A stretch of 53,537 bases of DNA from Streptomyces sp. OR43. Lineage in GTDB: Bacteria > Actinomycetota > Actinomycetes > Streptomycetales > Streptomycetaceae. The notes below the pieces were generated by a model. It was given only the letters and a program-made list of their open reading frames with translations. It did no database searches and had not been told where the DNA came from. The number at the start of each line of letters is the position of its first letter. Positions within the stretch are counted from its first letter, which is position 1. The translations under genes were made by a program, and so were the position numbers. Below are positions 16,674-22,569 of this stretch, piece after piece. The stretch lies in the NCBI RefSeq assembly GCF_008042275.1, contig NZ_RDBK01000043.1, positions 2,720,008 to 2,773,544 of the forward strand. The letters are read 5' to 3'.

Positions 16674-16705
16674 CGAGCCGCCTTCCGGTGTGGTGCACGA
16701 TTTGA

Positions 16706-16725
16706 TACCGAGTACACGATCGGTA
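16706..16725. promoter_or_regulatory. Inverted repeat between SnoaL-like gene and HxlR regulator
   Basis: TACCGA, 8 nt, TCGGTA: perfect arms, 20 bp overall, placed 31 nt before the HxlR start and 32 nt before the divergent gene. HxlR proteins bind as dimers to sites of this size in divergent promoters. Confidence 0.6.
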
Positions 16726-16756
16726 ACTGTCGGCCCCGGCGGAAGAAGGCACTTTC

Positions 16757-17137
16757 ATGTCCCAGAGGCACATCGATGTGTCAGTCCTGGCCAGCGAGGC
16801 GTGCCCGGTCTCGGAGGTCCTCGATCACGTCTCCGGGAAGTGGAGCATCGGCATCCTGGTAGCCGCTGCGCGGGGCCCGGTTCGGTTCACGGAGCTGGAA
16901 CGTTCGATCAGAGGAATCAGCAGGCGCATGCTCACGCTCAATCTGCGGAAGCTGGAGCGGGACGGCTTGCTCGTACGCACCGTCCATCCGGTCGTTCCGC
17001 CCAAGGTCGAGTACACGCTGACGGAAATGGCCCAAGAACTCCACAAGTCGCTGCTGGAGCTCACCGACTGGGCCAAGCGCCACGGCGGCGCGGTCGCCGC
17101 CGCCCAGGCCGCCTACGACCGCGAGCACAACGGCTGA
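16757..17137 (+). CDS. HxlR-family transcriptional regulator
   Basis: 126 residues, winged helix-turn-helix of the HxlR type: CPVSEVLDHVSGKWSIGILVAA (Cys near residue 14, the position used for redox or electrophile sensing in several HxlR proteins), then RFTELERSIRGISRRMLTLNLRKLERDGLLVRTVHP and VEYTLTEMAQEL. These are one-domain repressors or activators, commonly divergent from the gene they control, here the SnoaL-like gene. The start is ATG 16757 behind GGCGGAAGAAGG. Confidence 0.9.
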   Translation: MSQRHIDVSVLASEACPVSEVLDHVSGKWSIGILVAAARGPVRFTELERSIRGISRRMLTLNLRKLERDGLLVRTVHPVVPPKVEYTLTEMAQELHKSLLELTDWAKRHGGAVAAAQAAYDREHNG

Positions 17138-17198
17138 CGGCACTACCCGGAAACTGGCCCGGCCGGCGGCCCGGCCGCAGCGTCCGCTCTTGCTCGAT

Positions 17199-17236
17199 CT
17201 ATCGACTTTCGATAGATTCCCATCGTAAATCGATGG
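17199..17236 (+). promoter_or_regulatory. Twin palindromic operators before the DUF2975/XRE pair
   Basis: Two related 17-bp dyads: CTATCGA-CTT-TCGATAG (17199-17215) and CCATCG-TAAAT-CGATGG (17220-17236). Their centres are 21 bp apart, two DNA turns, so both face the same side. The second touches the ribosome-binding site for ATG 17248. They fit autoregulation by the XRE repressor encoded downstream. Confidence 0.65.
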
Positions 17237-17247
17237 AAGGGTGGGTC

Positions 17248-17739
17248 ATGGGCAAGCTGACAGTGGCTGCGTTGCGCGTCGTGCTCGTGGTGGTGCTGGC
17301 CGGCACCGTGTTCGTACAGGCCGGGATGGTGTGGGTGCTGGTCAGTGGCAATGACCCGGAGGACGGTTCGCTCCCGCTGACTACGTTGCGGGTATGTACG
17401 ATCCTGGGCATGGTCGCGGTTCAGGCCGCCCTGGTCTGCGTATGGCGGCTGGTGACGATGGTGCGCCGCGGGACCGTGTTCTCCCGCACCGCCTTCCGGT
17501 ACGTGGACGTCATGATCGGCGCGATCGTGGCGGCTGCCCTCGTGTGGTTCACGGTCACGGCCGTCAACGCGCCGGGCCAGCGGGACGATCCGGGTGTCAC
17601 CGTCATCATGGGCGGCGTCGGTGTGGCCGTCCTGGGGGTCGCGCTCATCGTGCACGTGCTGCGCATGCTGCTGGCCCAGGCCCTCGCGCGCGACGTCGAA
17701 GCGTCGCAGATGCAGGCCGAGTTGGACGAGGTGATCTGA
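17248..17739 (+). CDS. DUF2975 membrane protein
   Basis: 163 residues with four hydrophobic helices: ~7-32 (ALRVVLVVVLAGTVFVQAGMVW), ~45-70, ~88-108 and ~122-145. The cytoplasmic RRGTVFSRTAFRYVD between helices 2 and 3 is typical of DUF2975. The family is nearly always followed by a small YozG-like XRE regulator, as here (overlap TGATG). Function unknown; possibly a membrane sensor or sink for the regulator. ATG 17248 is preferred to ATG 17233 because GGAAGG lies between them. Confidence 0.83.
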   Translation: MGKLTVAALRVVLVVVLAGTVFVQAGMVWVLVSGNDPEDGSLPLTTLRVCTILGMVAVQAALVCVWRLVTMVRRGTVFSRTAFRYVDVMIGAIVAAALVWFTVTAVNAPGQRDDPGVTVIMGGVGVAVLGVALIVHVLRMLLAQALARDVEASQMQAELDEVI

Positions 17740-17960
17740 TGCCGATCACGGTCGACATCGACGTGATGCTGGCACGGCGCAAGATGTCCGTGGGTGAGCT
17801 CGCGGACCGTGTGGGAATCACGCCGGCCAACCTGGCGGTACTCAAGAACGGCCGCGCCAAGGCGGTCCGCTTCGCGACCCTCGCCGCGCTCTGCGAGGTG
17901 CTCGAATGCCAGCCGGGGGACCTGCTGCGCTGGGAGGCCGAGGACGCCGCGGGCGGATGA
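17739..17960 (+). CDS. YozG-like XRE/Cro-type repressor
   Basis: 73 residues, all one helix-turn-helix: MLARRKMSVGELADRVGITPANLAVLKNGRAKAVRFATLAALCEVL, then ECQPGDLLRWE, the typical end of the YozG group. The start overlaps the DUF2975 stop, so the two are translated together. It probably binds the twin dyads at 17199-17236. Confidence 0.87.
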   Translation: MPITVDIDVMLARRKMSVGELADRVGITPANLAVLKNGRAKAVRFATLAALCEVLECQPGDLLRWEAEDAAGG

Positions 17961-18080
17961 CGGGCCCCGGAGAGGGCGTGAACGCGGCCGGCCCTGTCTG
18001 CCCGGTGACACGGCACGTGGACCGCTTCAACCCCGTCGCTCGGGCAGCCCGCTGTCAGTGGTGACCGTCACCCTGGAGCC

Positions 18081-18425
18081 ATGACGCACACGGACCTCGA
18101 CCCCGGCGCTGTCTGGCGCCTCCACCATGGTGATCAGGAGCTCGCCCGGCTGAACGTGACCGGCGCAGACATGCCATGGATGCACGCCGACATCGAAGAA
18201 TTACCGGGCTTCGCGGAGTTCCGCCCCGTCTTCATGGAGCAGGAACAGGCTGCTGACGCGGAGGACTGGGAACGGCTGGAGGACTGCTTCGAGCGGATCC
18301 GCGCGGCGCTGACCATGACGTTCCCCGACGACACCCCGGTCGCCGAGTTCTGGCTACGCATTCACGGCGACGGCACCGCCGGCTGGCGCTGGTACGGCGA
18401 ACCGTTCGACGAGGCGAATCCATGA
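18081..18425 (+). CDS. Hypothetical protein, small acidic
   Basis: 114 residues, soluble, acidic, rich in Trp (WRLHHGDQELARLNVTGADMPWMHADIEELPGF ... FRPVF ... WLRIHGDGTAGWRWYGEPF). It reads like a conserved actinobacterial protein of unknown function. The start is ATG 18081, with weak ribosome-binding context (CCCTGGAGCC). No signal peptide or motif found. Confidence 0.6.
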   Translation: MTHTDLDPGAVWRLHHGDQELARLNVTGADMPWMHADIEELPGFAEFRPVFMEQEQAADAEDWERLEDCFERIRAALTMTFPDDTPVAEFWLRIHGDGTAGWRWYGEPFDEANP

Positions 18426-18972
18426 CCCGGTCGAGGCGTTGACCCCCTGCCGGGTGCTGCCGCCTGTGTTTCGGGGTGGAGGCCGGCATCGGGGTGGAGG
18501 CCGGCATCGCGGAGGAGGAGGCGGGCGACCGTCTCGGCAGGGATCCGGAGTCGGGGTCGAGGAACGGGAGCAGGGTGCCGACGGCGCACTCCGCGCACCC
18601 GCCGGGCGGCCAGGGCGGACAGGGCGGAGTCCGCGCCCGGGCGGTGAGGAGGCTGCCTCCCGGCGCGAGGGCGGCCAACTCCTGTGCTGCGGCCTGCCGC
18701 GTGCGTGGAGCCACGATTTCCCATCCGGCGTGGAGGCGGGAGGGCCTGTGGACAGGCCCTTCGGCAACCAGGCGGAGTGTCCCGCACGTCAGTCCTTACG
18801 TGGGCGAAGGTCGCCACCCGCAACCAGCCTTCATGTACGGGCACTTGGGGAGTTGTCCGTGGTCGCGGGGCCGACGGCGGCCGAGCGGTAGCCTGTCGAA
18901 CGCAAGTTTGATGGGCCTCCTGGGTGAACGGGCCGAACAGCAGCGATGAACCGATGAGTTGGGGGACTTCTC
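18426..18972. other. Intergenic region with an 18-bp tandem repeat
   Basis: Two adjacent copies of an 18-bp unit beginning CGGGGTGGAGG lie at 18472-18489 and 18490-18507. Open frames exist on both strands, but none shows a recognisable domain, a good start or a consistent coding pattern, so I call no gene. The last ~120 nt should hold the promoter of the 18973 gene; TAGCCT at ~18889 is a possible -10. Confidence 0.4.
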
Positions 18973-19797
18973 GTGTCTGGCTTCAGTGGTATCGCGTTCT
19001 CAGGTGGAGCAGGCGGAATCGGTGGAGTGATAGCCGCCGGCCCGGGACGGCAGCCGCTTCCGCGGGCCCTCTGGGCGGTGCTGCTGCTGACCCGGGCGCT
19101 CTTCGTGCTCGCTGTCGTCGGCGGCATCGGCATCCTGACCGTGGCGTCCTCGGTCAACGCGGTCGACGGCCGGCTGTTCGGGCTGCTGTTGTACGCGGCT
19201 CTGCCGAGCGTCGTCGGGTTCGTGCTCTCGCTGTACGTACGGACCGGAGGCATCGGGGTCCGGCGCGGTCTCCTGGCCGTGTACCTCTGGTTCGTGCTCG
19301 GCGCGCTCGCGACGCTCGGCGAGGACGGCGGCGGGCGCGGGGTCACCCAGCTGGTGATCCCGGTCGCCGTCATCGTGGCGCTGTTCCGGGCGAGCTCGCG
19401 CGACTGGTTCGAACTTCCCCTGGAACAAAGGTTGTCGCCCCGCCCCTTCAGCGTCTCGCGGATGATCAAGTGGCGCCGGGACGGCGGGCAGACGGCCATG
19501 GAATATCTGGGCCTCGTCCTGGTGGTGGTGGCCCTCATCGGCGGGCTGGTGGCGACCGGCATCGGCGCTGGGATCACCGGGGGCATCCAGAGCGCCATCT
19601 GCTCGCTGACCGGTAGCGCCTGCCCCGCACCCGGCACCGAGGTGGTGGCCGGTGACGACGGGGGCGCCGACGGGGGCGGCGACGGCGGAACGGGTGGTTC
19701 GACCGGGATCACCAGCTGGGTGACCCCGCGCCCGCCGCCGTCCTCGCCGGAGGGAAGAAGGCCAGGTCGGAGTGGATTCCGCCGTCCGGGAGCGTGA
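18973..19797 (+). CDS. Polytopic membrane protein fused to a Flp-type pilin helix (3' end unreliable)
   Basis: GTG 18973 behind GGGGGA. Residues ~30-140 hold four hydrophobic helices; ~165-170 (KWRRD) is basic. Then GG|QTAMEYLGLVLVVVALIGG reproduces the Flp cleavage motif (Gly, Glu at +5, Tyr) and helix, followed by CSLTGSACPAPG and a Gly/Asp-rich linker. A class III signal in the middle of a polytopic protein is unusual: processing there would release the pilin-like half from the four-helix part. From codon 243 on, the sequence is a reverse copy of this gene's own interior (fold-back), so the real C-terminus, perhaps a longer effector domain like that of the 24110 gene, is missing. Confidence 0.7.
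   Translation: MSGFSGIAFSGGAGGIGGVIAAGPGRQPLPRALWAVLLLTRALFVLAVVGGIGILTVASSVNAVDGRLFGLLLYAALPSVVGFVLSLYVRTGGIGVRRGLLAVYLWFVLGALATLGEDGGGRGVTQLVIPVAVIVALFRASSRDWFELPLEQRLSPRPFSVSRMIKWRRDGGQTAMEYLGLVLVVVALIGGLVATGIGAGITGGIQSAICSLTGSACPAPGTEVVAGDDGGADGGGDGGTGGSTGITSWVTPRPPPSSPEGRRPGRSGFRRPGA
19317..19749. repeat. Fold-back A: 50-bp perfect inverted repeat
   Basis: 19317-19366 reappears reverse-complemented at 19700-19749 without mismatch. The left arm is inside the pilin-fusion coding sequence; the right arm ends exactly where fold-back B begins. Probably a contig-end artefact. Confidence 0.9.
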
Positions 19798-20051
19798 CCG
19801 TGTACCCGTAGCCGTTCTCCGCGACCCGCTGGTACCAGACGGAGTCCCAGCGCTCGGAGAGCAGGTGCGGGTCCGGATCGTCGGGCTCGTCGTCTTCTGG
19901 GCCGCCGCGTCGGCCGCGGGCAAGGACGCGCCGCACCTGCTCTCCGAGCGCTGGGACTCCGTCTGGTACCAGCGGGTCGCGGAGAACGGCTACGGGTACA
20001 CGGTCACGCTCCCGGACGGCGGAATCCACTCCGACCTGGCCTTCTTCCCTC
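19750..20051. repeat. Fold-back B: 121-bp perfect inverted repeat
   Basis: 19750-19870 is the exact reverse complement of 19931-20051, separated by 60 nt. The right arm is genuine mannosyltransferase coding sequence; the left arm is antisense to it. It abuts fold-back A with no base between. Confidence 0.92.
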
Positions 20052-20944
20052 TGCTGCCCGCCCTGGAGCGCGGTCTCGCGGAGGTCACCCCGCTCGGCCT
20101 CGCGGGCGCCGGACTGCTGGTCGCCTGGTCGGCGGGGCTGCTCGCCGCCTGGGGGATCTTCGCTGTCGGGGCACGGCTGTACGGGCGCCGGGCCGGGGTG
20201 GTCCTGGCGACGCTGTGGGGGGTGTACCCGACGGCGTTCGTCCAGTCGATGGCGTACACCGAGACCCTGTTCACCGCGCTCGCCGCCTGGTCGCTGTACG
20301 CCGCGCTGACCCGGCGATGGATCGTGGCCGGCGGACTGTGCGCGCTCGCCGGGCTGACCCGTCCTTCCGCCGCCGCGCTCATCGCCGCCCTCGCGATCAC
20401 CGCGGCCGTCACCCTCGTACGGGAGTGGCGGGCCGGTGCCACCGACGGTCTCGTGCGCCGCAACGGACGGATGCTCCTCGGGGTGGTGCTCGCGCCGCTG
20501 GGCTGGCTCGCGTACGTGGTGTTCGTCGCCGTGCGCGAAGGCAGCCCGTTCGCCTACTTCGACGTCCAGGCGCAGTGGAGCAACAGCATCGACGGCGGCG
20601 CCGCCCTCGCCTCCTTCATCCTCGGCCTGCCGCTGCCCGGCATGCTCGGGTTGTGCGCGGCGCTGGCGGCGCTCGGCTGGCTGGTGTCCCTGTGCGTGCG
20701 GCAGCGCCAGCCGCTGCCCGTACTCGTCTACGGCATCGCCGTCGTCGTCATCTCGCTGATCGGCTCGGGGTACTTCGGCTCCCGGCCCCGGCTGATGATG
20801 CCCGCCTTCCCGCTCCTGCTGCCGCCCGCCGTCGCACTGGCCCGGCTGCGTTCCACCGCCCGTACGGTGACGGTTCTCGCGGTACTCGCCGCGGCCTCGG
20901 CCGCGTACGGGGCCTGGACGCTGCTCGGTTCCGGGCCGCCGTGA
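19871..20944 (+). CDS. PIG-V-like mannosyltransferase, membrane glycosyltransferase (5' end missing)
   Basis: A trustworthy frame begins at 19871 (VRIVGLVVFWAAASAAG); the in-frame codons before it are antisense fold-back. 357 residues remain, with about eight or nine hydrophobic helices. The first loop holds SERWDSVWYQRVAENGYGY and DLAFFPLLP, the acidic loop typical of GT-C/PIG-V-type enzymes that use polyprenyl-phosphate mannose. Also seen: YPTAFVQSMAYTETLFTALAAW, GLTRPSAAAL, and a C-terminal SRPRLMMPAFPLLLP. It probably adds mannose to a secreted protein or lipid. A promoter for the next gene lies just after its stop. Confidence 0.75.
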   Translation, partial: VRIVGLVVFWAAASAAGKDAPHLLSERWDSVWYQRVAENGYGYTVTLPDGGIHSDLAFFPLLPALERGLAEVTPLGLAGAGLLVAWSAGLLAAWGIFAVGARLYGRRAGVVLATLWGVYPTAFVQSMAYTETLFTALAAWSLYAALTRRWIVAGGLCALAGLTRPSAAALIAALAITAAVTLVREWRAGATDGLVRRNGRMLLGVVLAPLGWLAYVVFVAVREGSPFAYFDVQAQWSNSIDGGAALASFILGLPLPGMLGLCAALAALGWLVSLCVRQRQPLPVLVYGIAVVVISLIGSGYFGSRPRLMMPAFPLLLPPAVALARLRSTARTVTVLAVLAAASAAYGAWTLLGSGPP

Positions 20945-20955
20945 CCGAACGGGTT

Positions 20956-20999
20956 GGGCCCGTGGGCCCAAGCGTCCGGGCCACTCGGGTTGTTAGCGT
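20956..20999 (+). promoter_or_regulatory. Paired GGGCCC boxes and -10 of the 21057 lipoprotein gene
   Basis: GGGCCC at 20956-20961 and 20964-20969, 2 nt apart. TAGCGT (20994-20999) follows after 24 nt. Layout as at flp, the pilin-toxin and the prepilin peptidase. Confidence 0.65.
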
Positions 21000-21056
21000 G
21001 CGGAGTCCGTGCGGGAACAAGGTCGGCGGTAGCGGTTCGCCGGTGAGGAGCGGTCA

Positions 21057-21854
21057 GTGACCAGGGTCTTTCGTACGGCAGCCGTGGCGGCCACGACAGC
21101 GGCGCTCTGCCTGGCGGCCGCCGCCTGCGGCCCGGACGGCGAGAAGTCCGAGAAGGACGGCGGGAAGGCCGCGGGCGCGACCGCCGATCCGAGCGGGACG
21201 GCCTCCGCGAACGCGAGCGACCCTGCCGCAAGCGACTCCGCCGCCCCGGCGCCCACCTCCACCCCCACCAGCAGCGGCGAGGTCCTCGACAAGGCCGGGC
21301 TGGCCAAGGTCGCACTGACGACCGGCGAGGTGGCCGCCTACGAGGTCACGCCGATGCAGGGGGGCGAGGAGAGCGGCACGGAGCGGTCCGAGAACAAGGA
21401 CTGCGAACCGCTCGTCGCCGTGATCAACGGCGCGCCCCAGCCCACCCCGGCCGCCACCGTCTTCCGTACCGTCATGGACAAGTCAGAAGAGGGCAAGGAC
21501 GACCAGACCGTCGTCACGGAGATCCTCACCTCGCACCCCAAGGACGCGGCGCAGCAGCTGATGCGCGGAGTCAGGGACGCGGTCCGGGCCTGCGCGGGCG
21601 GCTTCCGTACGTCGAGCGAGGACGGCCCCTCCACGTACACCGAGGTCAAGCAGCTTCCGCTGCCGCCGGCGGGCCAGGAGAGCATCGCCTACCAGGTGAC
21701 CGGGAGCATCGAGGGGGACAAGGTGCCGCTGGTCTTCCAGCTGGTGCGTACCGGCTCGACCGTCGTCACGTTCTACGTGGCCGACTTCCTCACGGCGAAG
21801 ACCCCGCAGCTTCCGGCCGAACTGGTCGCGGCACAGGCGGCGAAGCTGCCCTGA
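21057..21854 (+). CDS. Secreted lipoprotein of the second pilus block
   Basis: 265 residues, GTG 21057 behind GAGGAGCGG. Lipoprotein signal with lipobox AAAC (Cys ~23), an Ala/Ser/Asp linker to ~65, then a mixed alpha/beta domain: DKAGLAKVALTTGEVAAYEV, KDCEPLVAVINGAPQ, ILTSHPKDAAQQLMRGVRDAVRACAGGF, YQVTGSIEGDKVPLVFQLVRTGSTVVTFYVADF. Two Cys (in DCEPL and RACAG) could form a disulfide, as in PknH-sensor-like exported domains. It shares its promoter layout with pilus genes, so it may be part of that apparatus; no direct proof. Confidence 0.8.
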   Translation: MTRVFRTAAVAATTAALCLAAAACGPDGEKSEKDGGKAAGATADPSGTASANASDPAASDSAAPAPTSTPTSSGEVLDKAGLAKVALTTGEVAAYEVTPMQGGEESGTERSENKDCEPLVAVINGAPQPTPAATVFRTVMDKSEEGKDDQTVVTEILTSHPKDAAQQLMRGVRDAVRACAGGFRTSSEDGPSTYTEVKQLPLPPAGQESIAYQVTGSIEGDKVPLVFQLVRTGSTVVTFYVADFLTAKTPQLPAELVAAQAAKLP

Positions 21855-21867
21855 GGCGGGAACGACG

Positions 21868-21910
21868 ATGCCCTGCCGACGGCGGTCCGCCGACGGCAGG
21901 GCATTCTTTT
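21868..21910 (+). terminator. Terminator after the 21057 lipoprotein
   Basis: ATGCCCTGCCG and CGGCAGGGCAT pair, extended by CGGCGG/CCGCCG, followed by TCTTTT. A strong intrinsic terminator that may also serve the leftward immunity gene. Confidence 0.88.
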
Positions 21911-22062
21911 GGTTACGCGGGGGCGGAGCCGGGTCCGAGCTCACCGGGTTCCGTCAGTCGGCCGGCCCTCTGGTGCGACACCCGGGCGAACTCACCCGGC
22001 CGTGCGTGATCCGCACCGCCCGACGGCCACGAGCCGGGTGCCATCGCCCAGGGTGAGGTCGC

Positions 22063-22569
22063 TCAGCGTGAACGTGACACCTGAAGCGGGCTGCACGCGG
22101 ACGACCAGGAGGGCAAGGCCCCTTGGACGCGCTTCAGGTCCCCATCCGAGTAATCGGGCGGCACGTCACCGATTCCTTCCACCGCGAGTACGTAGAACTC
22201 CGCCAGATCGCCCACCACTTCCAGCTGCGCGTCCGGAAAGAACGCAAAGCTCGCACGAAAGGAATCGTTGAGCCGATCGGGCGCACTGGACACCACGGTC
22301 AGCGCCGTGAGCGGGCCCCGCGCCGGAGCCGAGTTCCACCCGAACGAACGCAGTCCGCGCACCACAAGCAGCGCGGCGTTCCCCGCTTCGAACTGCAAGG
22401 AAGTACGCAGTTCGAAGAGAAGGGCCGCCGTGGAGGTCAGCTGGCACACCCGGGAGTCCAGCAACTGCGACTCCTGCAGGGCATCCGCCTCCCGCAGAGG
22501 ATCCGATTCGGCCCGGTCGAGGCCTGTCGAACGAAACGGTGCCGTGACGAGATCATTGATCGAGGTCAT
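22063..22569 (-). CDS. Candidate immunity protein of the pilin-signal toxin (3' frame doubtful)
   Basis: 168 residues as read, no signal peptide. The start ATG overlaps the toxin stop (ATGA), so it is made together with the toxin, which is the normal arrangement for toxin-immunity pairs. It resembles no family I know; it looks mixed alpha/beta (TAALLFELRTSLQFEAGNAALLVVRGLRSFGW; AQLEVVGDLAEFYVLAVEGIGDV). The last ~25 residues (PSWSSACSPLQVSRSR) look wrong. In the other frame the DNA reads LALLVVRVQPASGVTFTLSD then LTLGDGTRLVAVGRC and stops at 21992. One extra G in the GGGG run at ~22129 would give ~192 residues. Confidence 0.62.
   Translation of the reverse strand: MTSINDLVTAPFRSTGLDRAESDPLREADALQESQLLDSRVCQLTSTAALLFELRTSLQFEAGNAALLVVRGLRSFGWNSAPARGPLTALTVVSSAPDRLNDSFRASFAFFPDAQLEVVGDLAEFYVLAVEGIGDVPPDYSDGDLKRVQGALPSWSSACSPLQVSRSR

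Noticed and set aside
18232..18714. Minus-strand frame with a Cys pair (GGCAECAVG) as a small zinc or anti-sigma protein
   Set aside because: Only one short motif, no good start, composition dominated by the 18-bp repeat and Arg/Pro shadows.
19317..19749. Invertible DNA segment bounded by inverted repeats
   Set aside because: No recombinase nearby, the arms lie in coding sequence, and repeat A abuts repeat B exactly; joined fold-back ends explain it better.
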